A DNA stretch of 64,000 bases from contig CAVUAU010000005.1 in assembly GCA_963739625.1 (NCBI GenBank), positions 1 through 64,000 on the forward strand. Reading direction: 5' to 3'. This DNA is from Salinimicrobium sp963739625 (GTDB lineage: Bacteria; Bacteroidota; Bacteroidia; Flavobacteriales; Flavobacteriaceae). This document shows positions 7,650 through 16,704 of this stretch, one piece after another (positions within the stretch are counted from its first letter, which is position 1; the number at the start of each line of letters is the position of its first letter). The notes under the pieces are model-generated. The model was not told the origin of the DNA. It did not search any database and saw only the letters and a list, made by a program, of their open reading frames with translations. A program made the translations under genes and the position numbers.

Positions 7650-7680
7650 CAAATATACAGCACATTTTGACTTTCACAAA
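7650..7680 (-). promoter_or_regulatory. Bacteroidota-type promoter for the GIY-YIG/tRNA-Asp array
   Basis: On the minus strand TTTG, 19 nt, TATATTTG: an exact match to the flavobacterial -33/-7 consensus. Transcription would start near 7643, then pass the tRNA fragments, both GIY-YIG genes and the intact tRNA-Asp. Confidence 0.8.
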
Positions 7681-7717
7681 CCTTTTTTTAAAATAATTTT
7701 GAAGCCATTTTTTACTC

Positions 7718-8647
7718 CTAAACAAACTTCTGTCTCTCAACCAGGTAAGTGGTCAAAATTTTGTCAAAATTTTGATTAATGTCCGCTTCCACATACTTGA
7801 TACCATACTGCATGCACTTCAGTTTCAAATCTGAAAAGTACTCCTCAACAGCCTTTTTATAGCTATCCTGCACATTTTCAGCATAAAGATCAATCTTCTC
7901 TCCGGTTTCGACATCTGTGAATCTTTTGGGCTGCTCCCCAAACCGGAGTTCATATTCATGCTTTTTATCCACCACATGAAAAAGAATGAGTTCGTGTTTG
8001 TTGTATTTCAAATGTCGTAGCGCTTCAAAAAGTCGCTCCTCCTCTACATCAGCCTGCAGCATATCTGAAAACAAAAAAATAAGGGATCTCCTTTTTAGCT
8101 TCTCGGCTATGAGATGCAAATTGGTAAAGGTATCTGTTTTTGTCTTCGCCGGTTTTTGGTTAACCGTTTGCTCCAGCGTATGCAGTAACATTTGCCGGTG
8201 CCGTTCGCTGCCCTTCTCGGGCGCATAATACTCATAGCGGTCGCTGTAGAGGCTAAGACCAACTGCGTCTCTCTGTTTCTTCAGGATCTGCATTAAACAG
8301 GCCGAGGCAAGTACAGAAAAGCCAATTTTATTGAGGGAGCTAAGATCCTGCCGCCGGAGTTCTGGAAAATGCATGGAAGCTGAATTGTCTATGATGAGAT
8401 GGCACCTAAGATTAGTTTCTTCCTCATACCGCTTTGTATACAGCTTATCTGTCTTGGCATATAGCTTCCAGTCAATGTGCCTGGTACTTTCGCCGTTGTT
8501 GTAGACCTTGTGTTCTGCAAATTCTGCGGAAAAACCGTGAAACGGGCTTTTGTGCAGGCCCGAAATAAAACCCTCAACCACCTGCTTTGCCAGCAGCTCC
8601 AGGTTTACAAAACCGCCTGCTTTGTGCACTTCCCGTTCCAGATCCAT
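7718..8647 (-). CDS. DUF58 domain-containing protein
   Basis: 309 residues of the DUF58 family: an N-terminal region with HKSPFHGFSAEFAEHK, then RHIDWKLYAKTDKLYTKRYEEE, the diagnostic motif, followed by a von Willebrand A-like start (LIIDNSASM, a MIDAS-type DxSxS). In Bacteroidota such genes normally sit with a MoxR ATPase and VWA/Bat proteins; here those partners are not adjacent. The role is inferred to be in metal-dependent assembly or stress tolerance together with a MoxR ATPase elsewhere. Confidence 0.9.
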   Translation of the reverse strand: MDLEREVHKAGGFVNLELLAKQVVEGFISGLHKSPFHGFSAEFAEHKVYNNGESTRHIDWKLYAKTDKLYTKRYEEETNLRCHLIIDNSASMHFPELRRQDLSSLNKIGFSVLASACLMQILKKQRDAVGLSLYSDRYEYYAPEKGSERHRQMLLHTLEQTVNQKPAKTKTDTFTNLHLIAEKLKRRSLIFLFSDMLQADVEEERLFEALRHLKYNKHELILFHVVDKKHEYELRFGEQPKRFTDVETGEKIDLYAENVQDSYKKAVEEYFSDLKLKCMQYGIKYVEADINQNFDKILTTYLVERQKFV

Positions 8648-8693
8648 ATCACCTTCTTATTTACTGAACAATTTACAGAAAATCGCGCATAAA

Positions 8694-8722
8694 AAAAGCC
8701 CGACAGAATGTCGGGCTTTTAA
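8694..8722 (-). terminator. Terminator of trxA
   Basis: A perfect 12-bp stem AAAAGCCCGACA/TGTCGGGCTTTT with a 3-nt loop and a T run on the minus strand, 20 bases after the thioredoxin stop. Confidence 0.85.
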
Positions 8723-8739
8723 ATATTGTCGAAATGCTC

Positions 8740-9057
8740 TTACAATAGTTGATCAAGAGCTTCGGCATAAGTGTTCTTTGGTGCTACACCTACCTGTCTT
8801 CCTACAACTTCTCCATTTTGGAAGATCAAAACTGTGGGGATATTACGCACTCCATATTTAGCAGCGAATTCCTGATTGGCATCAACGTCAAGTTTTCCTA
8901 CTACCGCCTTGCCTTCATATTCTTTGCTAATATCTTCAATGATTGGTCCAACCATTCTACAGGGTCCACACCAGGCTGCCCAAAAATCAACCATTACAGG
9001 TTTGTCACTTTTCAATACTTTTTCTTCAAAAGTAGCATCGGTTATTTCTAAAGCCAT
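8740..9057 (-). CDS. trxA: Thioredoxin
   Basis: 105 residues, full thioredoxin length, with the redox motif WCGPC near residues 30-34, the cis-proline region NIPTVLIF near 75 and the closing GQVGVAPKN. It reduces protein disulfides in the cytoplasm and is recycled by thioredoxin reductase. Monocistronic, with its own terminator. The 350 bases upstream (9058-9407) hold no gene that I can support. Confidence 0.97.
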   Translation of the reverse strand: MALEITDATFEEKVLKSDKPVMVDFWAAWCGPCRMVGPIIEDISKEYEGKAVVGKLDVDANQEFAAKYGVRNIPTVLIFQNGEVVGRQVGVAPKNTYAEALDQLL

Positions 9058-9407
9058 AATTCTATTTATTTTGATTCTTATTCATGTTATACGTGTAAAA
9101 ATAGGCAAATATTTTACCAAAGTGTATGAGGAGCATATCAGATTTCATTATCTCCACATTGTCAACCCCTATTTGCTCCTGCACCAGGATTTTTCCCAAA
9201 AGAATTGTTCAGAAAAATCCAAATCCTCGTGTAAGAAATTACTTACAAAAAGTGTCCTTTTTAATGCTCTACAGCGAAAAAAAGAGTTGACTGTCGTTTT
9301 CTTAAATAAAACGTAATTTTTCTTTCACAAAAGCCGTAACTTTAAGAGTAAGTTAACATTACAACTTTTATCAACATCTTGTTTTTAACCCTAAAAGAAC
9401 AATTAAA

Positions 9408-9551
9408 ATGGCAATTTTAACTACCATCTGGAAAGAGCAAACAAACGACTTCAGTTTATTGCAAAAAGCACTACTGGCGTTGATACTGATCTTTATTTTT
9501 GCTACCGCCGGACTAGCATTGGGACTGGTATATCTTGAACTGCAGAAATAA
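9408..9551 (+). CDS. 47-residue predicted membrane protein
   Basis: Frame MAILTTIWKEQTNDFSLLQ followed by a long hydrophobic helix (ALLALILIFIFATAGLALGLVYL) and a short tail ELQK. Clear open frame with a convincing membrane segment; the hairpin at 9582-9608 may end its transcript. The function is unknown. Confidence 0.55.
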   Translation: MAILTTIWKEQTNDFSLLQKALLALILIFIFATAGLALGLVYLELQK

Positions 9552-9581
9552 GCAGACCCAGAAAAACCAGGTCTAAAAAGA

Positions 9582-9608
9582 GGCCTCAAAAATGTCTTTT
9601 TTGAGACC
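9582..9608 (+). terminator. Hairpin of the dispersed CTCAAAAATG family
   Basis: GGCCTCAAAAATG...TTTTTTGAGACC forms an imperfect stem just after the small membrane protein. It belongs to a hairpin family seen repeatedly in the window and is a likely terminator. Confidence 0.5.
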
Positions 9609-9646
9609 TTAGCTGCCGCCATCACTCGCTGTTCATAAAAAATAAG

Positions 9647-9674
9647 AACAGGGAGTAAAATTTTACCCCCTGTT
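9647..9674 (-). terminator. Terminator of dnaE
   Basis: AACAGGGGGTAAAA/TTTTACTCCCTGTT is a long near-perfect inverted repeat 23 bases after the dnaE stop, followed on the minus strand by CTTATTTTTT. Confidence 0.75.
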
Positions 9675-9697
9675 GATACCTTGTTCTTAAAGATTTA

Positions 9698-12600
9698 CTA
9701 ATTAAGTTTATAGAGCACCTGCTGTTCCTCCAGGGCGTTGAGGAGTTCCTGGGAGATCTTTATCTTTTGTTTCCTGCTTGGCATGTGAAGCTTGATTCTT
9801 TCCTTCATCTCATATACAACAAAGTTAAGTTTGTTCTCCCCCGCATGTTCACTAAATAGATCTTTCAGCTTATCAATCCTGTCTTCGGCCAACTCATCTA
9901 TGTTCAACTGTACCGTTAGCTTCTTTGCATAGTTTTCCATTACGTCATGAAGCAACTGGACATTGTTGAACTGCATCCTTGGCTCAGACTTTTTCCCGGT
10001 ATCCTTGTTGGTCCAGCCCTCTTTCACAAAGATCCTGGCATAAATAAAAGAATTTGGCACAAGGAAGTGGCGATACTTAAGGTACTCTTCTTTGAATAAC
10101 CTGAATTCATAGGAACTCGAATAGTCTTCTACTATAAAAGTGGCCCAACCCTGGCCGGTCTTGGTAGTCCTGTGCTGCACATCGCTAATAACACCTCCAA
10201 AGGAGAGTTCCTTATTTACAGCATTTTCGAGGTCATCAAAGTCGGCTAAAATGGCATTACAGAAGCATTTTAATTCGGTCTTGAAATCATCTAACGGGTG
10301 CCCCGAGATGTAGATTCCTACTACATCGCGTTCCCGCCGAAGTTTTTCCATGGTGCCCCATTCCTCACAAGGAGGCACTACAGGTTCAGGAATTTGCACC
10401 TCACTGGCGTCCCCAAAAAGGCTTACCTGGGCCGAATTCTCATTTTCCTGAAATTTCGCAGCATATTTGATCGCTTTTTCGAGGAAGGTGATTCCGTCTC
10501 CCTCATCGTGGAAATACTGCGCCCTGTGCGTATCTCCGAATCCGTCAAAGCCACCGGCAAGAGCAAGGTTCTCAAAGGCTTTTTTGTTCGCAGCTCTCAG
10601 GTCAATACGTTTAGCCATGTCAAAAATGGATTTGTAAGGACCCTTTTCCTTTCGGTTCTCTACAATAGTAGCCACAGCACCTGCTCCCACTCCTTTTATC
10701 GCTCCCATTCCAAAACGAACGGCATTCTCCTTGTTTACAGAGAACTTGTAGTAGGATTCGTTAACATCAGGGCCAAGCACGTTCAGCTTCATTCGCTTAC
10801 ACTCCTCCATAAAGAAGGTAACCTGCTTGATATCGTTCATGTTGTTGGAAAGCACAGCTGCCATATATTCCGCAGGATAATGCGCTTTCAAGTAGGCGGT
10901 CTGGTATGCGATCCAGGCATAACAGGTAGAGTGTGATTTATTGAAGGCATAAGAGGCAAAAGCTTCCCAGTCTTTCCAGATCTTTTCCAGGACCTCTCTT
11001 GGATGTCCTTTTGCCTCGCCACCATCCAGGAACTTCGGTTTCAATTCCTCCAGCAGCGCAAAGATCTTTTTACCCATGGCCTTCCGCAGTACGTCGGCTT
11101 CACCCTTGGTGAATCCCGCCAACTTCTGCGACAGCAGCATCACCTGCTCCTGGTAGACTGTAATTCCGTAGGTCTCCTTCAGGTACTCCTCCATGGCCGG
11201 CAGGTCGTAAACGATCTCTTCGCTGCCGTGCTTCCTGGCAATGAAACTCGGAATATATTCCATCGGCCCCGGACGGTACAATGCGTTCATGGCAATAAGG
11301 TCATCAAAAACCGTAGGTTTAAGGTCCTTCATGTGCTTTTGCATCCCTGGCGATTCATACTGGAATATCCCTACGGTTTCCCCACGCTGGAACAGCTTGT
11401 AGGTTTCCTCATCATCGAGCGGAAAATTATCGGGATCAAGATCAATGCCGTGACGGCCTTTCACGATCTTGACCGTATCTTTTATAAGAGTAAGGGTCTT
11501 AAGACCCAAAAAGTCCATTTTTAGCAGGCCTGCACTTTCAACAACCGAGTTGTCGAACTGGGTCACGTAAAGATCTGAATCTTTTGCAACAGAAACAGGT
11601 ACAAAGTTGGTAATATCACTTGGCGTAATGATCACCCCACAGGCATGGATCCCCGTGTTACGAACAGAGCCTTCTAAAATACGAGCCTGATTCACCGTTT
11701 GAGCTTCCAGATCATCTCCTTCGGAAATGTTTAGCAGCTCGTTGATCTTGTCTACTTCCTCACTTCGAAATTTGCTTCGGATCTCCTTTTCGTCCATTCC
11801 GAAGATCTTTGACAACTTCGTATTGGGAATAAGCTTGGCAATTCTGTCGGCTTCAATTAGCGGCAGGTCAAGCACCCTTGCGGTATCGCGAATAGAAGAT
11901 TTGGCTGCCATGGTTCCGTAAGTAATGATCTGCGCCACCTGATTCGCGCCATATTTATTGATCACATAATCCATTACACGACTACGGCCTTCGTCGTCAA
12001 AGTCAATATCAATATCGGGCATGCTCACCCTGTCCGGATTCAGGAATCTCTCAAAAAGCAGGTCGTACTTGATAGGGTCGATATTGGTGATCCCAAGGCA
12101 ATAGGCCACCGCACTACCCGCCGCCGAACCACGGCCCGGCCCCACAGAAACGTCCATGTTCCTGGCTTCCCTGATAAAATCTTCCACAATAAGGAAGTAT
12201 CCGGGATAACCGGTATTTTCAATAACCGAAAGTTCAAAGTCCAGTCGCTCCTTAATATCGGGAGTGATCTCGCCATACCGCTGTTTAGCACCTACATAGG
12301 TAATGTGTTTTAGATATGCATTTTCCCCGCGCTTTCCGCCATCCTGCTCATCTTCGGCAACACGAAATTCTTCGGGAATGGTGAAAGGCCGGCAAGAGTA
12401 CATCCCTGGCCAACTCATAAGGCTCTACCTTGTCCACCACCTCCTGTACATTAGAAATAGCCTCCGGTAAATCCTTGAACAGCGATTTCATTTCATCGCC
12501 ACTCTTAAAATAGTATTCATTATTTGGTAGCCCGTAACGGTAACCACGGCCACGGCCAATTGGTGTCGCCTGCTTTTCGCCGTCTTTTACGCACAAAAGA

Positions 12601-14078
12601 ATATCATGCGCGTTGGCATCTTCCTGCTCACAGTAATAGGTGTTATTGGTAGCGACCAGCTTTACATCGTGCTTCTTCGCCAACTCCACCAGCACAGGAT
12701 TCACACGATCCTCATCTTCCTGCCCGTGACGCATGAGCTCTACATAAAGATCTTCTCCGAACTGCTCTTTCCACCACAAAAGGGCTTCTTCAGCCTGGTT
12801 CTCGCCCACGTTAAGCACCTTGCCCGGCACTTCGCCGTAAAGGTTCCCCGTGAGCACCATAATATCTTCCTTATACTGTTTGATCACCTCGCGGTCAATA
12901 CGCGGCACGTAATAAAATCCCTGGGTATAGGCAATAGAAGACATTTTTGCAAGGTTATGATACCCCTTCTTGTTCTTCGCCAGGAGCACCACCTGGTAAC
13001 CATTGTCTTTCCTGCTCTTGTCTTTGTGATTGTCGCAAACGAAGAACTCACATCCAATGATAGCCTTTAGCTCTTTGGCTTCTGAAGCTTCTCCTTTGGC
13101 AGTCGCTTCGGCAATTTTAGCTTTTACTCCTTTATTATAGGCACCAATTTCCTTCACAAAATGAAACGCGCCCATCATATTGGCATGATCTGTAAGCGCT
13201 ACGGCCGGCATGTTGTGCTTTGCCGCAGCATCAACCAGATCTTTTATACTAATAGTAGATTGAAGAATAGAAAACTGACTATGGTTATGAAGGTGTGAAA
13301 AAGCTACCTCATCCAGTTTTTCAAGGTTCTCCTCGATCTCTTCGGAAGAAATTCCCGCTTCAGATTTTTGAAGCCTTTTTCTTATTTCTTCGGAAGCTTT
13401 TTTAAGATTGATATGTTTTAAGCCGATGAGCTTGATGGGCTGCGGATTGGCTTCAGAAAAATTTTGAAAGTAATCCGGAAGCACATCAAGTTCTTCCGAA
13501 GTAAAAACCTCTTTTCTAATCAGCTCAAGGAAACAACGGGTAGTTGCCTCCACATCGGCAGTCGCGTTATGTGCTTCAGCAAAAGGCTCTTCAAAAAGAA
13601 ACTCGTGAAGCTCAGTAAGTGTAGGCAACTTGAATTTACCGCCCCTTCCGCCGGGAATACAACAAAGAGAAGCAGTCACCTCTGTACAGGTATCCAGCAC
13701 AGGCAGTTCCTGCAGCTTGTTTTCCATACCTACCCGATGGAATTCGGCTCCCATGATATTGATGTCGAAGCCAACATTCTGCCCAACCACAAATTTTGAT
13801 TTGGCCAGGGCGAGGTTGAATTTCTCCAGCATTTCCCTAAGGCCGATGCCCTGCTCGGCAGCCAGGTCTGTAGAAATCCCGTGCACCTGCTCTGCATCAT
13901 AAGGAATGTTAAAACCTTCAGGGCAAACGAGGTAGTCCTGATGTTCGACCACCCGCCCCATGTCATCGTGCAACTGCCAGGCTATTTGAATACAGCGCGG
14001 CCAGTTGTCAGAATCGGTGAGGGGAGCATCCCAACGCTTTGGAAGACCGGTAGTTTCAGTGTCAAAAATCAGGTACAT
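9698..14078 (-). pseudogene. dnaE: DNA polymerase III subunit alpha with N-terminal exonuclease; frame broken by one extra base
   Basis: The replicative polymerase, about 1459 residues once repaired. From the N-terminus: a DEDDh exonuclease (FDTETTG, VGQNVGFD, HNATADVEAT), then a PHP domain (FSHLHNHSQFSI, LTDHANM), polymerase palm with GPGRGSAAGSAVAY and PDIDIDFDD, the tau/beta-binding regions and an OB domain. The first part reads 14078-12348, the second from about 12385 to 9698. At the junction the sequence is GCC TTT CAC CAT, while the expected protein LLPAF-TIPEEF needs one base fewer. The gene is essential, so I think a sequence error or recoding more likely than true loss. It has its own terminator. 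Confidence 0.9.
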
Positions 14079-14220
14079 AAAATGGTATTTTTAGAGGCTT
14101 TCCGGCTGATTATGAGCATCAACCAAACAATTTATCTGCAATAATAAGGAGGTAAAAATAAGGATAATTTTACGGCCCTGCGGCGAAACTTTTCAGGAAT
14201 TATTAACGTGCTAAAATAAC

Positions 14221-14251
14221 AAAACCTCCGGGCTTTATTCCCGGAGGTTTT
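14221..14251 (-). terminator. Terminator of the PA2169-type gene
   Basis: A perfect 12-bp stem AAAACCTCCGGG/CCCGGAGGTTTT with a 7-nt loop, 29 bases after the stop of the gene at 14280. Confidence 0.85.
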
Positions 14252-14279
14252 GTGGTAAACGTCATTAAAAGAAGCTTTT

Positions 14280-14729
14280 TTAGTCTCTTCTTTCTTCAAG
14301 ATCCTGCACCTCTTTCAGTGACCTTTCTATAGCGTTTCGCTGTTTGATCAACATGTTCTCTGTAGAAGGCGGGAAATCATTCTCTTTAATAGCGTCGTTG
14401 TAATCTTCCACCGCAGCGCGTTCACCACGAATTGCCTCTTCCAACACCTTTTCTTCTTTTTCACCTGTAAGGGCCGCTTTCAAATCCATCCAGGCTCTGT
14501 GCGCATCCGCCTTAAAACTGGAACCTTTATCTGGAGATTCCCCGAAAGTACGGATCTCGGATTTTAGCTCATGGCCAAAATCGTAACGCTGTTGTGCCTT
14601 TTGCTTGAAAAATTCTTTTAATCGCTGATTTTTCACATCATCTGCCGCGTTCTTATAACCCTTCTCTGCATCATAATTCTTCTCGAGCAGATCATTTAAT
14701 CTTTCTGCCATTTCTTTTGAGTGACTCAT
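14280..14729 (-). CDS. PA2169 family four-helix-bundle protein (DUF2383)
   Basis: 149 residues, all-helical and highly charged, matching the ferritin-like DUF2383/PA2169 family: LNDLLEKNYDAEKGYKNAA at the start, HELKSEIRTFG in the middle, and a second long pair with EEAIRGERAAVEDYNDAI, where Glu and Asp recur at helix spacing. Such proteins are often stress- or stationary-phase-related; metal binding is possible but not proven. Monocistronic with a strong terminator; no promoter could be fixed. Confidence 0.85.
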   Translation of the reverse strand: MSHSKEMAERLNDLLEKNYDAEKGYKNAADDVKNQRLKEFFKQKAQQRYDFGHELKSEIRTFGESPDKGSSFKADAHRAWMDLKAALTGEKEEKVLEEAIRGERAAVEDYNDAIKENDFPPSTENMLIKQRNAIERSLKEVQDLEERRD

Positions 14730-14925
14730 CTTCTTTTTCTTTTTTATTATACAATCTTTTTTTAGCTCTTTCGAACCACTAACAATATAAGTCTTAATTA
14801 TATGAAAATCCCATGTTTAACAAGGTTTAGCACTACTTAACGCCTCTTTAGAAGACTTCTTAAAAAGGTTATTTTTGACAGTTTTTTGCTGCGGAAGTTT
14901 TTACTGCTATTTTTTTGATAACCAC

Positions 14926-14957
14926 TTTATTTACAATAAAAAATAATGGTATCTTTG
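14926..14957 (+). promoter_or_regulatory. Promoter of the rpsP-rimM operon
   Basis: TTTA, 20 nt, TATCTTTG, matching the flavobacterial consensus; the start would be near 14964, leaving a leader of about 40 nt that contains GGGGTCGGGAACCCC, a small hairpin. Confidence 0.65.
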
Positions 14958-15003
14958 CAGCCTTATTAATAATCGGGGTCGGGAACCCCACAAATTAATT
15001 TTT

Positions 15004-15573
15004 ATGCCAGTAAAAATAAGATTACAGAGACACGGAAAAAAAGGGAAACCTTTTTTCTGGATCGTTGCTGCCGATGCGCGTGCAAAACGAGATGGTAAAT
15101 TCCTTGAAAAGATCGGGGTTTACAATCCAACCACCAACCCTGCGACTATCGACCTTGATGTTGACGGTGCGGTAAAATGGTTGCAGAATGGTGCACAACC
15201 TACAGACACTGCTCGTGCAATTCTTTCTTACAAAGGCGCTTTACTTAAAAATCACCTTGTAGGTGGTGTAAGAAAAGGAGCTTTGACCGAAGAGCAGGCT
15301 GAAGAGAAATTCCAGGCCTGGGTTGAGGAAAAAGAAGGAAAAGTTGAGTCTAAAAAAGACACTTTAAGCAAAGAGAAAGAAGCTGAAAAAGCTAAAGCTC
15401 TTGAGGCTGAAAAAGAAGTGAACGCTAAGCGTGAAGCCGAAGCTACTGCCGCTGCACAACCTGAAGTAGAAGAAACTACAGAAGATCAGGAAGCTGCTGC
15501 TGCAAACGAAACAGACGAGGCTACTGCCGAAGAAGCTAAAGCTGACGAAAAACAAGATCAGGCAGGATCTTAA
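15004..15573 (+). CDS. rpsP: 30S ribosomal protein S16 with a long C-terminal extension
   Basis: 189 residues. The first 80 or so are the conserved S16 core (MPVKIRLQRHGKKGKPFFWIV, GKFLEKIGVYNP). The remaining 100 are a low-complexity tail rich in Lys/Glu, then Ala/Glu (EKAKALEAEKEVNAKREAEATAAA...). Typical bacterial S16 is 80-90 residues; extended tails are known in Bacteroidota. S16 binds 16S rRNA during 30S assembly. It is followed after 19 bases by rimM, the usual pairing. Confidence 0.97.
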   Translation: MPVKIRLQRHGKKGKPFFWIVAADARAKRDGKFLEKIGVYNPTTNPATIDLDVDGAVKWLQNGAQPTDTARAILSYKGALLKNHLVGGVRKGALTEEQAEEKFQAWVEEKEGKVESKKDTLSKEKEAEKAKALEAEKEVNAKREAEATAAAQPEVEETTEDQEAAAANETDEATAEEAKADEKQDQAGS

Positions 15574-15592
15574 TTTTCCTTACTAGCGAAAA

Positions 15593-16117
15593 ATGACAAA
15601 AGAAGAGTGTTTCTATCTTGGCAGGATCGTTAGTAAATTCAGTTTTAAGGGAGAGGTGTTGATCAAACTCGACACAGATGAACCCGAAACTTATTTAGAA
15701 ATGGAATCAGTTTTTGTCGAGTACGACAATAATCTGGTTCCATTTTTTATTGAAAAAAGCTCCCTTCAAAAATCGAATCTTTTGAGGGTAAAATTTGAAG
15801 AGGTAGATACCGAAGAGGATGCAGACGATCTTATGAAGTGCGACCTCTACCTGCCGCTCAACATGTTGCCTGAACTGGATGAAGACCAGTTCTACTATCA
15901 CGAGATAATTGGCTATACCGTTGAAGATGCCAATTATGGTACGGTAGGAGTGCTTACCGGCGTCAATGACACCACCACCCAGGCCCTGTTCGAGATCGAA
16001 AAGAACGGCAAACAAATTCTTATCCCCATGAACGACCAGTTCCTGCAAAAGGTAGATAAGAAGAATAAAAAGATCTTCGTGAAAACGCCGGAGGGATTGA
16101 TCGACTTGTACTTGTAA
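15593..16117 (+). CDS. rimM: Ribosome maturation factor RimM
   Basis: 174 residues with the N-terminal RimM barrel (FYLGRIVSKFSFKGEVLIKLDTD) and C-terminal PRC-like domain (FYYHEIIGYTVEDA...LIPMNDQFLQKVDKKNKKIFVKTPEGLIDLYL). It assists 16S rRNA processing and 30S head assembly and binds S19. It is co-transcribed with rpsP. Confidence 0.97.
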   Translation: MTKEECFYLGRIVSKFSFKGEVLIKLDTDEPETYLEMESVFVEYDNNLVPFFIEKSSLQKSNLLRVKFEEVDTEEDADDLMKCDLYLPLNMLPELDEDQFYYHEIIGYTVEDANYGTVGVLTGVNDTTTQALFEIEKNGKQILIPMNDQFLQKVDKKNKKIFVKTPEGLIDLYL

Positions 16118-16256
16118 GTCGAAAATTCCAATGCTTCAAATTCCAAATTCCAACTGGAAGTAAATCCCAGTCACCAGGCTCCAAATTCCAACTCTACTTA
16201 ACCACATTTCTTAGTAGTTAGGGAAAATGGTTTATCTTTAAAAGTAAAGCGGGAGC

Positions 16257-16598
16257 ATGAAAGCATACGACCTGGAAGAGAGAACTTTTTATTTCGCACG
16301 AGATTGCAGGCAGCTCATTTCTAAACTTCCCAAATCGATTCCTAATTATGAGGATGGAAAACAGCTTGTAAGATCCTCTGGCTCTGTGGGGGCAAATTAC
16401 ATTGAAGCCAATGAAAAATTAGGAGATAAGGACTTTTCTTTCCGGCTTAAGATTGCCAGAAAAGAAGCTAAAGAATCTGCTTACTGGTTAAAGTTGCTGA
16501 AATCTTCCAATCCGGATTTGGATATTGAAATAGAGAAAATTCTACAGGAAGCACAGGAACTTCGAAAAATTTTATCTGCAATAATCAACAAAACTTAA
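16257..16598 (+). CDS. Four helix bundle protein (S23-like)
   Basis: 113 residues: AYDLEERTFYFARDCRQLI, then LVRSSGSVGANYIEANEKLGDKDF and a long helix with ARKEAKESAYWLKLL. This is the pattern of the 23S rRNA-intervening-sequence/S23 four-helix family common in Bacteroidota. The function is unknown; many copies lie inside or near rRNA genes but this one is not. The region before it (16118-16256) has degenerate repeats of AAATTCCAA and no gene. Confidence 0.85.
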   Translation: MKAYDLEERTFYFARDCRQLISKLPKSIPNYEDGKQLVRSSGSVGANYIEANEKLGDKDFSFRLKIARKEAKESAYWLKLLKSSNPDLDIEIEKILQEAQELRKILSAIINKT

Positions 16599-16704
16599 TT
16601 CTTCCCCTATATTTTTCTCTTGAAGGTTTATTTTTGCCCGAATATCCGAACATTAATTATCACTTTCGATCACCATGGAATTTGGTGCTTGTAACTTGGA
16701 ATTT

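Noticed and set aside
9120..9390. Plus-strand frame of 146 codons upstream of trxA
   Set aside because: It begins inside trxA on the opposite strand and continues through A/T-rich intergenic sequence; composition is not protein-like.
11727..13902. Several plus-strand frames inside dnaE
   Set aside because: Antisense to a continuous polymerase sequence; no independent support.
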